Assembly (NCBI GenBank): GCA_964484485.1
Contig: CAZAGD010000043.1
Span: 16,775 to 80,774, forward strand
Direction: 5' to 3'
Length of the DNA stretch: 64,000 nt
Origin: CAZAGD01 sp964484485
GTDB lineage: Bacteria; Desulfobacterota; SM23-61
A model generated the notes under the pieces. That model was not told the origin of the DNA, did not search any database, and was given only the letters and a program-made list of their open reading frames with translations. The position numbers and the translations under genes are program-made. Shown in pieces: positions 23,864-31,936 of the stretch; the first letter of the stretch is position 1; every line of letters starts with the position of its first letter.

Positions 23864-25813
23864 TTAAAGAATTTTTTCTTCTTTTTTATGCGCCAAGAGT
23901 TGAATTTTAATTTTTTGGAATCCCTTCATTCCTAAAATTAAAATGAACAAAACTAACCCAAGCAGATCAGTCACCCATTCTGGGGTCATGAGCAAAGCAC
24001 CAGAAAAAATGATAAAAGCCCTTTTCCAAAATCCTAAATTCCCTAAAAATATATTATATCCTTCTATGCCAGAGGCCAGCAAAAAAACTCCCAAAAATCC
24101 TGTACTCAAGACTTTTAAAATTTCCACAAAATTTCCTTGCAGAACAAAAGCAGGTTGAAAAACAAAGAAAAAAGGAATGATAAAGAGAACTATGCCCAAA
24201 CGGATAGCTTGAAAACCTGTGCGCATAGGGTCTGCCCCGGCCAAAGAAGCTGCGGCATAAGCGCCAATGGCTACCGGCGGAGTAATGAAAGAGAGCATGC
24301 CGCAGTACATTAAGAAAAGATGAACGCTCAAAGGATTGAGGCCAGATTTAACCAAGGCAGGAGCAAGGAGCACTGCTAATAATAAATAGCAGGCCGTGAC
24401 CGTAAGCCCCATCCCTAAAATAAAGCTAGCTATTGCCCCCAAAAAGACTAACAAAACGATATTGCCACGGGCTAAAGCTATAATTTCTGTAGATAGAGTT
24501 TGCGCCACCCCTGTAATAAGCAGAGAAGCAATGAGCAGGCCTATAGCTGCTAAAATGCCGGTAATTTCTCCTATAGTCCTACCAACTCCTTCTAAAAATT
24601 CGACGAAGCTCTTAAAATTTAAGCGGGTCTCTTTCTTGATCATGGTCAGCACCAACACAGCACTGGCGGCATAGAAAGGTGCTTGGGCTTCTCGCCGCAG
24701 AGAGAAAAGAACGTAAATCAATAGAACAAAAGCAAGTATATAAAACCAGCCATTTTTTATTGTTGTCCACCATGAGGGAATATTGCTCGCTGGGAAACCT
24801 TTAAGGCCAATCTTCGCTGCGTAGCAATCTACCTGGACGAAAAGTCCAAGGTAATATAATAATGAGGGAATAATTGCGGCCAAAACAACTTCTGCGTAGG
24901 GTATATTCAAAATAGAAGCCATGACAAAGGCTGCTGCGCCCATAATGGGAGGCATAAGCACTCCTCCGGTGGAGGCACAAGTCTCGATAGCGGCCGCATA
25001 ATAACTTGGGTAGCCTGATTTCTTCATGGCCGGAATGGTAAAAGAACCTGTGGTAATAACGTTGGTAATTACGCTTCCGCTTATCGATCCCACCATAGCA
25101 CTGCTGACTACAGCAACTTTAGCAGTTCCCCCCCTAACCCTACCCAATAATGAGAGGGCGAGATCGAGAAAAAATTTGGCCCCTCCAGTGGAAGTAAGCG
25201 CAACTCCAAAAAACATAAAACCTATAAAGAGATTACCCAGAACATGAGTGGGAAGGCCTATTATTCCCTCTGGTCCCATAGCATAATATCCAACTAATCG
25301 TGGGAAAGAGAAACTTTTTGTAAAAAGGAATCCTGGCATATGTTCCCCGAAAAGGGGATAGACGGAGAATAAAAAAACTAGGCCAAAGAGAACCCATCCT
25401 ACTATCCGGCGGGCGGCTTCGAGAACTAACCCCCAAAGCAAAATGCCCAGGACAAAAGCTAATGGCGGTGGAGAAACCTCCCATCCTTTAAATAAAATTT
25501 GTTGACCCTGAAGAAAAAAATAAAAAGCACTGCTAAAGCAAAGCAAAGCCAAGAATAAATCGAAAGAACTTACTTTTCCTTTAAAACGCGCAGCCGCCGG
25601 AAAATAAAGGAAAACTAAAGGGAGGAAGAAACTTAAAATTAAGTGCAAATAAGCGGTACCGACGATAAATCCTCCCCAAAAGCGCACTCCTATATGAAAT
25701 AGATAAACGATAGCCGATAAAATTCCAGCACAAGAGAAGACTATGGCTAATAAGCGAATTAAAGGGGGTAAAACCCGATATCTGCTAATTTCAGGCAGGG
25801 GTGCTTGATTCAT
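23864..25813 (-). CDS. Fused TRAP permease (DctQ-DctM, TAXI type), copy 2
   Basis: A 649-residue fused permease, paralogue of the one at 20260-22185. Shared signature stretches are GGAKFFLDLALSLLGRVRGGTAKVAV, GSISGSVITNVITTGSFTIPAMKKSG, CASTGGVLMPPIMGAAAF and MYCGMLSFITPPVAIG. About 16 hydrophobic segments are spread over the chain, the first four being the DctQ part. The ATG follows AAAGAGGTCTT. The gap from its TAXI receptor is 25 bp, so they are one operon. Two such complete systems back to back point to an ancient tandem duplication followed by divergence of specificity (inference). Confidence 0.92.
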   Translation of the reverse strand: MNQAPLPEISRYRVLPPLIRLLAIVFSCAGILSAIVYLFHIGVRFWGGFIVGTAYLHLILSFFLPLVFLYFPAAARFKGKVSSFDLFLALLCFSSAFYFFLQGQQILFKGWEVSPPPLAFVLGILLWGLVLEAARRIVGWVLFGLVFLFSVYPLFGEHMPGFLFTKSFSFPRLVGYYAMGPEGIIGLPTHVLGNLFIGFMFFGVALTSTGGAKFFLDLALSLLGRVRGGTAKVAVVSSAMVGSISGSVITNVITTGSFTIPAMKKSGYPSYYAAAIETCASTGGVLMPPIMGAAAFVMASILNIPYAEVVLAAIIPSLLYYLGLFVQVDCYAAKIGLKGFPASNIPSWWTTIKNGWFYILAFVLLIYVLFSLRREAQAPFYAASAVLVLTMIKKETRLNFKSFVEFLEGVGRTIGEITGILAAIGLLIASLLITGVAQTLSTEIIALARGNIVLLVFLGAIASFILGMGLTVTACYLLLAVLLAPALVKSGLNPLSVHLFLMYCGMLSFITPPVAIGAYAAASLAGADPMRTGFQAIRLGIVLFIIPFFFVFQPAFVLQGNFVEILKVLSTGFLGVFLLASGIEGYNIFLGNLGFWKRAFIIFSGALLMTPEWVTDLLGLVLFILILGMKGFQKIKIQLLAHKKEEKIL

Positions 25814-25838
25814 AAGACCTCTTTGATTTTTTAGGTTT

Positions 25839-26909
25839 TTACTTTTTTGCTTCCCATTCTTTTATTCTTTTTCTCTCTTCTTCCAAAGCTTTGTTTTGCC
25901 AAGCTTCATGTTCGGGAGTCCATTTCCCTTTTTCTTGAGCATACTTAATAAGGCCTTTATGGAAAGGAATAAAGATCGGCTTATTGAGGTCTAAAGTAAT
26001 TTCCAGAGACCACTCTTCAGTAGAAGGCTTGCTAACATCTTTGTAAAGATCCCGACCTTCAACTAAAGCTTTGACAATTGTATAGATCACCATTTCGTCA
26101 ACAGTTTCATAGGTAGTTAAAGAATACGGATAATAGGCAAGCCACTTGTAACCTCCTTCTCCCAGAGCTCCATAGTTTGCCCAAATCGGAAAGGCCATGA
26201 AGGGCGCAAATTTCTTCATTCGTTCCCAGGCTTCTTTGTCTTTCTGATCCATAGGTAAGTAACGCAGTCCATAAGGAGCAGATTCCCATTCTTTCATGAT
26301 GGGAGTAACCGGGCAGGCGTGGCAGGCATCGGCCGCCTTTTCCATAACCATTTTTATTCCCGCTATATATCCAGCGGCTTTAACTAACACAACATCTTCT
26401 TTCCGTAAGTTTCCATAAGCTAAAAGGGCAGGGACAGTTAAAGAAAAAAGGCCGGGAGGATAAGCAACTCTTTTGCCCTTTAAGTCAGCCCAGCTCTTAA
26501 TTCCCGAGTCACCTCGTACGGCCATTCCGTGATGGATAACATTGCCAGCAAAAACTAATCTAATATTTTGTGGTCCCCAATCTTTAGCAGCAAATTCTTC
26601 TAATCCATTACTGACAAAATATAGTGTGGCCGCCGTGAGGATAGAAACTTCAGCCTCACCCTTTCTTATAGGCAGAAGCCTCCCCACATCTGTATCTGCT
26701 GGTGTGGGGCGAGCTTTAATACCGGTCTTCTTTTCGATGGTATCTGAAAAAGCAGTAGCTAAAATATTACCAAGAGATCCTATAGGGTAGCCCGTAATAG
26801 TTATAACTTTCGGTAACTTAGAAGGAGCAGAACTTGAGATGGAAATAAAGACTAAAAATATTGCGGATAAAGTCAAAGCTGTACAAAAAACTAAAACCTT
26901 CTTTTTCAT
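25839..26909 (-). CDS. TAXI-family TRAP solute receptor, copy 2
   Basis: A 356-residue periplasmic receptor starting with a signal peptide (MKKKVLVFCTALTLSAIFLV, cut around the SSSAPS region). TAXI landmarks are ITGYPIGSLGNILATAFSDTIEKKTGIKARPTPA, then IKSWADLKGKRVAYPPG, and IPFHKGLIKYAQEKGKWTPEHEAW at the C-terminus. The ribosome site AAAGGGAGGTGCTATT is strong. It is the first gene of the second TAXI operon; its probable promoter at 27107-27134 lies directly beside MITE-like element C. Ligand unknown. Confidence 0.9.
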   Translation of the reverse strand: MKKKVLVFCTALTLSAIFLVFISISSSAPSKLPKVITITGYPIGSLGNILATAFSDTIEKKTGIKARPTPADTDVGRLLPIRKGEAEVSILTAATLYFVSNGLEEFAAKDWGPQNIRLVFAGNVIHHGMAVRGDSGIKSWADLKGKRVAYPPGLFSLTVPALLAYGNLRKEDVVLVKAAGYIAGIKMVMEKAADACHACPVTPIMKEWESAPYGLRYLPMDQKDKEAWERMKKFAPFMAFPIWANYGALGEGGYKWLAYYPYSLTTYETVDEMVIYTIVKALVEGRDLYKDVSKPSTEEWSLEITLDLNKPIFIPFHKGLIKYAQEKGKWTPEHEAWQNKALEEERKRIKEWEAKK

Positions 26910-27106
26910 AATAGCACCTCCCTTTTTTTGTTCCCCTTCTTAGATAGGACTGCTTATAAAAGCATTCCTGAAGGGCGACATCGCCTTTCGTATAAAAGAG
27001 TACATCTTTTCTTGTTAAGGAAATTTTTGTTTTTTGATAAATTGGCGCCCTGCTCAAAATTGATAAAAATTATGCTGATAGTTGAACTTTTCAAATTTTT
27101 TGAATA

Positions 27107-27134
27107 TTAATATTTAAAACCCCCAACTTGTCAA
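27107..27134 (-). promoter_or_regulatory. Probable promoter for TAXI operon 2
   Basis: On the minus strand a perfect TTGACA (27134-27129) and TATTAA (27112-27107) are separated by 16 bp. The -35 is 12 bp from the left end of element C. The -10 is moderate and the leader to the ATG is about 190 bp. Confidence 0.45.
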
Positions 27135-27146
27135 GAGGATTTTTGA

Positions 27147-27329
27147 CTGACCGTCGAACAGTTTTATTTTTCGCTCCCAAATGTGACTGAGCGGAAGGGG
27201 GAGAGGCGAAATTAAATAGCTCCTTATCTTCCCCCCCCTGCCTATAAAAAAATAAGTGCCTTATTTTAATGAGCTTTTCCCCCTCCTGCCCTGAATTGCG
27301 CTGAAATCTAAAAAGTGATCGACGGTCAG
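27147..27329. mobile_element. MITE-like element C (183 bp) with 9-bp target duplication
   Basis: The left end CTGACCGTCGAACAGTTTT and right end AAAAAGTGATCGACGGTCAG are inverted repeats. Flanking direct repeats are gatttttga (27138-27146) and gattttgga (27330-27338), with 8 of 9 matching. The interior has the palindrome GCCTTATTTTAATGAGC at 27258-27274 and polypurine/polypyrimidine arms as in A, B and D. It has no coding capacity. Its left end sits 12 bp from the -35 of the TAXI-2 promoter on the minus strand. Confidence 0.85.
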
Positions 27330-27338
27330 GATTTTGGA

Positions 27339-27634
27339 GACCTCTGAAAAATCCATTTTATTGTCCCTCCTGGGCAGCAGGCGTTAACCAGCATCTGGCG
27401 ATTATTTGATCCAAGATTGGCCAAGAATGGACATATTTCTGCCTTAAACACTTTTTCGGAGATCACCCAAAAATTGATTGCCAACTAAAATTTTTTTTTA
27501 AGAAATTTAATCTGGCAAAAGTCAGTTAATAGACATTATTAAAAAGCAACCCTGGCGAAGCACAGTTTGAAAAATGGTTGAGTTCGTTGATGCAGATTTT
27601 GAATACTTTATAATAAAATAAAGGCCTTTTAATA
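27339..27634. other. Intergenic stretch downstream of the CoA transferase gene
   Basis: About 300 bp with no gene. The part next to element C (27330-27378, reverse strand) resembles 13641-13698: a GCCTGCTGCCCAGGAGGGAC stretch followed by TGGATTTTTCAGAGGTCTC. Nothing else is recognised. Confidence 0.45.
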
Positions 27635-28876
27635 TCAAATTATTTTTTCTTTTTTCAAATGCTCGAATTCCTCTTTAGAGAGTTTCAATAATCCCAGATA
27701 AATTTTCTCATTATGTTGGCCAAGCAAAGGGGCAGGGCAGGGGAAATCTGCCGGGAGTTCATAAAAACGAATAGGGAAGCCAGCGGCTTTCACGCCAGTA
27801 GGTCCACAAAGGGGGTGCCATAGCTCCTGGATCATTCCCCGCGATTGCAATTGGGGATCTTGTAATACTTCCTTTATTTCCAATACTGGGTCGCAAGGGA
27901 CTTTTTTATTCCGCAAAATCCTTAGGGCTTCTTCTGTGGTATATTTCTGAGACCACTCCACTACCATAGCCTCCACTTCATGGGCATTCTTCAATCGGTC
28001 CTCTACGTTGGCAAAGCGAGGATCATTTAAACAGTCTTCTCTCCCGATGGCTTCCAAAAATATCTTCCATTGCTCATTGGAAAATACACAAATAGCAATA
28101 TTTCCGTCCTTCGTCGGGAATGTACTCCAGGGAACTGCCCTGGGGTTCCGATTTCCTTGCCGAGTAGGAATACCGTTAGCCACAAGAATATCTAAAGCTT
28201 CATCCATGATTAACGAAAAATTACAATCCTGCATGGATATATCAATCCTTTCGCCATGGCCGGTTTTTTCGCGGGAAATTAAAGCTGCTAAGATTCCACT
28301 TAGTCCGTACAAAGCAGGAACCAAGTCACCAATCCACGCTCCACAGCGCAGGGGAGGACCATCTGGATATCCTGTTACTGCCATAATTCCGCTAGTTGCT
28401 TGAATAGTAAGATCAAAAGCTGGAAAATCTCGATAGGGACCGCTTTGGCCATAGCCAGAGATGGAGCAAAAAATAATTTTGGGGTTTATGGTCTTTAATT
28501 TTGGGTAATCAATCCCGAAGCTTTCCATGGTCCCGGGAACAAAATTTTCCAGGAGCACATCTGCTTTGGCGACTAAGAGTCGAAAAATTTCAATGCCGCG
28601 CTTACTTTTTAAATTGAGGGTGATACTCTTTTTACCCCGGTTGCGCTTTAAATTGATGAGGGAGATATCTTCGGCAGTTCGACCTGCGAATCGGACGCCC
28701 TTTGGACCGGCGAAGGGAACTGTGATTCGGGTGGGGTCACCGATGCCGGGGCGTTCCACTTTTATGACCTCGGCTCCCATGGCTGCAAGTTGCATGCTCA
28801 AAAAAGGACCGGACAGCCAGGAGGTTAAATCGATCACGCGGATTCCTTCTAAATGTTTTGTTATAGAGGGTTTCAT
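27635..28876 (-). CDS. CaiB/BaiF-type (class III) CoA transferase
   Basis: Transfers CoA between acyl-CoA and a free carboxylate. The 413 residues are full length. The N-terminus LEGIRVIDLTSWLSGPFLSMQLAAMGAEVIKVE is diagnostic. FPAFDLTIQATSGIM contains the catalytic aspartate at Asp155, and ENFVPGTMESFGIDYPKLKTINPKIIFCSISGYGQSGP is the CoA-side segment. The ATG follows AAGGAG. It sits next to two TAXI uptake systems, so activation of an imported organic acid to its CoA ester is a reasonable inference. The specific acid (oxalate, carnitine, succinate and aromatic acids are all known in the family) cannot be told. Confidence 0.9.
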   Translation of the reverse strand: MKPSITKHLEGIRVIDLTSWLSGPFLSMQLAAMGAEVIKVERPGIGDPTRITVPFAGPKGVRFAGRTAEDISLINLKRNRGKKSITLNLKSKRGIEIFRLLVAKADVLLENFVPGTMESFGIDYPKLKTINPKIIFCSISGYGQSGPYRDFPAFDLTIQATSGIMAVTGYPDGPPLRCGAWIGDLVPALYGLSGILAALISREKTGHGERIDISMQDCNFSLIMDEALDILVANGIPTRQGNRNPRAVPWSTFPTKDGNIAICVFSNEQWKIFLEAIGREDCLNDPRFANVEDRLKNAHEVEAMVVEWSQKYTTEEALRILRNKKVPCDPVLEIKEVLQDPQLQSRGMIQELWHPLCGPTGVKAAGFPIRFYELPADFPCPAPLLGQHNEKIYLGLLKLSKEEFEHLKKEKII

Positions 28877-29282
28877 CGATTGATTACTCCTTAAATAAAT
28901 TTATTAAAAAGCCGAGTAAGGGTCGCTTTATCCTTTAATACCACTAAAACCACCAATACCCAGAGTCACTCGTTTTAAAAATTGTCATTATTAGACTAAA
29001 TTAATTCAATTATAAGACAAGATTTTATTAAAGCCAATCAAAGGCTTATATTCTTTAAGTGATACCATTTCATAGTAGATTATGCCCGCGAAGCTTCTTC
29101 CAGCATCCTTTTAGCGGAGAACATGCATCCAGATATTAAAAAAGTTAAAAAATTTGAGGACTAGATTCCTGATAGCGGAAGAACGACTTCATCTTCCACA
29201 TGGCGAGAAACTCTAAACGGAGGGAGAGGGTGAAGCGGAAGCTAAAGTTCAAAGGTAAAAGGCAAAAATTTCTACCTGTCAT
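28877..29282. other. Intergenic stretch, nothing recognised
   Basis: About 400 bp of AT-rich DNA between the CoA transferase start and the lipoprotein stop. I see no gene, RNA or repeat that I can support. Confidence 0.4.
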
Positions 29283-29711
29283 TCAATCATCCCATTTTTT
29301 CCCTTTGCCCTTATCCTTTTTCTTAAAATGACCTGGAGGATAATGTTTAATTACGTGAGGGTGGTGGACATAAGGACGGTCAACGTCCATTTCTAAGCTA
29401 ATATATTCATTGGCAATAATTCGAATTCCTGAGGGGAGACTAGCGGATACTTGCCATGCTCCTCCTTGATAATAAAAATATATTCTTCTGCCCACATCAA
29501 AATATACTTGGACCTCAGGATAATAATAATAAACGTATTTTACTCTATAACCATGAGCTGGAGCCCATGGTGGTGGAGCAGGCTTAGCTGGGGTAGGCGG
29601 AGGGGGAGATTGAACGGCTACCTGACGCTCTCCAATTGTAAGTGAGCAGCCCGTATTAAGCAATAAACTCAACCCGCCAAGGGCAAAAATTATTAAAAAT
29701 ATTTTTTTCAT
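29283..29711 (-). CDS. Small outer-surface lipoprotein with aromatic-rich domain
   Basis: A 142-residue lipoprotein: signal peptide with lipobox LLNTGC (Cys22), then a proline-rich linker. A compact domain follows, rich in Tyr and Val (VKYVYYYYPEVQVYFD, RIYFYYQGGAWQVSASLPSGIRI), with a conserved Met-Asp pair (YISLEMDVDRPY). The tail is very basic (FKKKDKGKGKKWDD). Similar lipoproteins of unknown function are common in Desulfobacterota-like genomes. The ATG follows ACGGAGGTTTTA. It stands alone with its own promoter. Function unknown; envelope location is inferred from the lipobox. Confidence 0.8.
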   Translation of the reverse strand: MKKIFLIIFALGGLSLLLNTGCSLTIGERQVAVQSPPPPTPAKPAPPPWAPAHGYRVKYVYYYYPEVQVYFDVGRRIYFYYQGGAWQVSASLPSGIRIIANEYISLEMDVDRPYVHHPHVIKHYPPGHFKKKDKGKGKKWDD

Positions 29712-29743
29712 TAAAACCTCCGTTAATTTTGATAATAATTTTT

Positions 29744-29773
29744 ATTATATCTTTTTGATTAAAACTTCGGCAA
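29744..29773 (-). promoter_or_regulatory. Promoter for the lipoprotein gene
   Basis: On the minus strand TTGCCG (29773-29768) and a perfect TATAAT (29749-29744) are separated by 18 bp, about 30 bp before the ATG. Confidence 0.6.
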
Positions 29774-29803
29774 AAAGAGGGAAAAAATTTAAATTTCTTT
29801 TGA

Positions 29804-30967
29804 TCATCCTATATGGCTATTAAAAATTATATCCATTCTAAAATGTTGCAGAATAGAAATAAAAGCCGGGTTCAGCAAAGGATCTGTCTTCATTCCTAAC
29901 AAATGCGATATACAGGAGCAATCCGAAGAACCAAATCCAGGGATTTCCCATGAAGCAATCTTTTGGAGCTCCCCCGCGAGAGCGCATTCAATGTCCGTAG
30001 AAGATCTGATGGGAATGGCTTTATAAAATTGGGCTTGATTTAGAAAATAATCAATATGCCAAAAAAATTTTTTGTTTTGGCGCTGGTGGCGAGCGATTCT
30101 TTGGGACAAATTTTTTTTAGCCGAGCCCACATAAAGATAATAACCTGCGGGAAAGTGCCGAGGTCCAAGCTTACCAATGAGCAATTCTTTTTCCAAAGGC
30201 AAATAAAGTATTAAAATATAAGCGCCGCGATTTTTATTTTCCCTTTCCAAGATCGACCAAGGGATCTGGAGAAGTTCTATAGAAGAAATTTTTGAAAAAT
30301 TATCCTGCAACTTGATCGCTAAAGGGAGGATAGATATTTCTTCTTGGGCTTGGAAAAGTTCATGGGCGAATTCAGGATCGGTATGATACTCAGGAAGGAA
30401 ATATTTGGCTGTGGGTGAAAAAATGAGGAAAAGAATGGCCCCTTCTTTTCCTTGCTTCGCCAACTCTCTTAATTCTTGAATGTGTTTTCTTCCGCGCCTG
30501 GTGACAGCATCTGGGAACATGGCTACATATTTTCCATAAAGGGTACAAGACTTCACTTCTAAGATGACCTCTCTTTTCCCTTTCTTTAAAAGAAAATCAA
30601 ACCTGCTGTTGCCCCAGGAGTATTCTCTTTGTTGCACGCTAACCCCTTCCAGGCCGGGAATGAGATCATTTTGGATGAGAAAATCAACCAAATAGTTGGT
30701 AAGGTGGGTATTAATAAAAACAGGATACCCATCTCGTTCTGCAGCTATAGCAGTATAAGACAGCTTTCTATTTATATTTGTGGTTTTTTCAAAATAGATG
30801 GTAGCTCCGGGCCAAAGAAGTTCCCAGAGACGGCCGGGATTGGGCAAAAAGACCTCTATCTTTCTTCCCCTAAAAAGACACTGAATAACAAAGCGGTTAA
30901 TTCTGCTTAAGAATTTAGCTTTTTCCAATGGCGGAAAAAATTCAGATTTTATTTGCCGTACTAGCAA
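29804..30967 (-). CDS. sfsA: SfsA fused to a C-terminal GIY-YIG (DUF123-type) domain
   Basis: 387 residues, well above the ~230-240 of SfsA alone. Residues 1 to about 235 are SfsA, a DNA-binding/nuclease family: VEVFLPNPGRLWELLWPGA-like start, EVKSCTLYGKYVAMFPDAVTRRGRKHI active-site region with conserved Glu and Lys, and a later EFAHELFQA helix. From about residue 246 a GIY-YIG fold of the DUF123/Uri type begins (YILILYLPLEKE, then GYYLYVGSA, then RIARHQRQNKKFFWHIDYFL). The tail has a Cys pair in SSDCSCISHLLG. Two putative nuclease modules in one chain suggest a nucleic-acid repair or processing role; this is inference. Confidence 0.85.
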   Translation of the reverse strand: MLVRQIKSEFFPPLEKAKFLSRINRFVIQCLFRGRKIEVFLPNPGRLWELLWPGATIYFEKTTNINRKLSYTAIAAERDGYPVFINTHLTNYLVDFLIQNDLIPGLEGVSVQQREYSWGNSRFDFLLKKGKREVILEVKSCTLYGKYVAMFPDAVTRRGRKHIQELRELAKQGKEGAILFLIFSPTAKYFLPEYHTDPEFAHELFQAQEEISILPLAIKLQDNFSKISSIELLQIPWSILERENKNRGAYILILYLPLEKELLIGKLGPRHFPAGYYLYVGSAKKNLSQRIARHQRQNKKFFWHIDYFLNQAQFYKAIPIRSSTDIECALAGELQKIASWEIPGFGSSDCSCISHLLGMKTDPLLNPAFISILQHFRMDIIFNSHIG

Positions 30968-31105
30968 GGATGGCCCCTCTTAATTAATTTTTTGTTTAAG
31001 CCTATTTTTAATCTTAAAAGAAATGGGCGCAAAATAAAAGTATTCTCTTTAAACTTGCTTTTAGTAAGGGAATCGTAATAAGATTATTTAAATTTAATCA
31101 AAAAT

Positions 31106-31179
31106 GCCCCCGTAGCTCAGGTGGATAGAGCAAGGGATTCCTAATCCCTGTGCCGCGTGTTCGAGTCACGCCGGGGGCA
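31106..31179 (+). tRNA. tRNA-Arg (anticodon CCT), CCA not encoded
   Basis: The acceptor stem GCCCCCG pairs with CGGGGGC. The D arm is GCTC...GAGC, and the anticodon stem AGGGA/TCCCT encloses the loop TTCCTAA, giving anticodon CCT. The T arm is GCGTG TTCGAGT CACGC, with discriminator A at 31179. The genomic sequence continues CTCG, so CCA must be added by a nucleotidyltransferase, for which the gene at 44440 is a candidate. Confidence 0.95.
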
Positions 31180-31230
31180 CTCGTCTCCAAGAAATAATAA
31201 AAATTTATTTAGGCCAAGAGAAAGAGAGGA

Positions 31231-31932
31231 ATGAACTTGGCTGAAAAATATCAATTGCCCAGACGAGATTTTTTTAAAATCACAGCTGGCGCTTTGGGAA
31301 TTTGGATTAGTGCTGACCGTGTTTCTTCCTCCATCGCCCAAACCAAAGAAGAAACCTGGCCCAAAAAAATTAGTAAAGAGGTCCAGCGGCTACTTAAAGA
31401 AATGGAAGCTCAAAGTAGTCGGTATTGGAGCGTACCTAAGAAGGATGGACAATTTTTAAATTTTTTTATAAGGGCGATGAAGGCTAAACAAGTTTTGGAA
31501 GTAGGTACTTCCCAGGGATATTCGGCAATTTGGATGGGCTTAGCTTTAAAAGAAACAGGGGGGCACTTAACTACTATTGAAATAGGAAAGAGCCGGTATG
31601 AATTGGCCAAAAAATATGTAAACCAGGCCGGCCTCTCCACCCACATCACTCTTATCAATGGAGATGCGCACCAAGAGATCATTAAACTAAGGGGTCCTTT
31701 TGATTTTGTTTTTCTTGATGCCGATAAAGAAGGGCAGGTAGATTATTTTCAAAAGCTCTATCCTCATAAAATTTTGCCTGGGGGAGTAATTGCCGTCCAT
31801 AATGCCATCCAATACGCCAAATCCATGCAAGACTACTTAGATTTAGTCCGGCATCATCCCAATTTTGATAGCATAATCGTGAGTGCCACTCTGGAAGATG
31901 GTTTTTCCCTCAGTTATCGCTTACCCACTTAG
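31231..31932 (+). CDS. SAM-dependent O-methyltransferase with a Tat-like N-terminus
   Basis: A class I methyltransferase of the catechol/caffeoyl-CoA O-methyltransferase group, 233 residues. The SAM site is VLEVGTSQGYSAIWMGLAL near residue 89, followed by TIEIGKSRYELAKKY and the metal-binding type sequence FVFLDADKEGQ. HN in IAVHNAIQY occupies the place of the usual DN motif. The first 35 residues carry PRRDFFKITAGALGIWISA, a twin-arginine signal motif plus hydrophobic stretch, which would direct it to the envelope. That is odd for a SAM-dependent enzyme. The ribosome site AGAGAGGA precedes the ATG. It is monocistronic and 51 bp after tRNA-Arg. Substrate unknown. Confidence 0.85.
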   Translation: MNLAEKYQLPRRDFFKITAGALGIWISADRVSSSIAQTKEETWPKKISKEVQRLLKEMEAQSSRYWSVPKKDGQFLNFFIRAMKAKQVLEVGTSQGYSAIWMGLALKETGGHLTTIEIGKSRYELAKKYVNQAGLSTHITLINGDAHQEIIKLRGPFDFVFLDADKEGQVDYFQKLYPHKILPGGVIAVHNAIQYAKSMQDYLDLVRHHPNFDSIIVSATLEDGFSLSYRLPT

Positions 31933-31936
31933 AATT

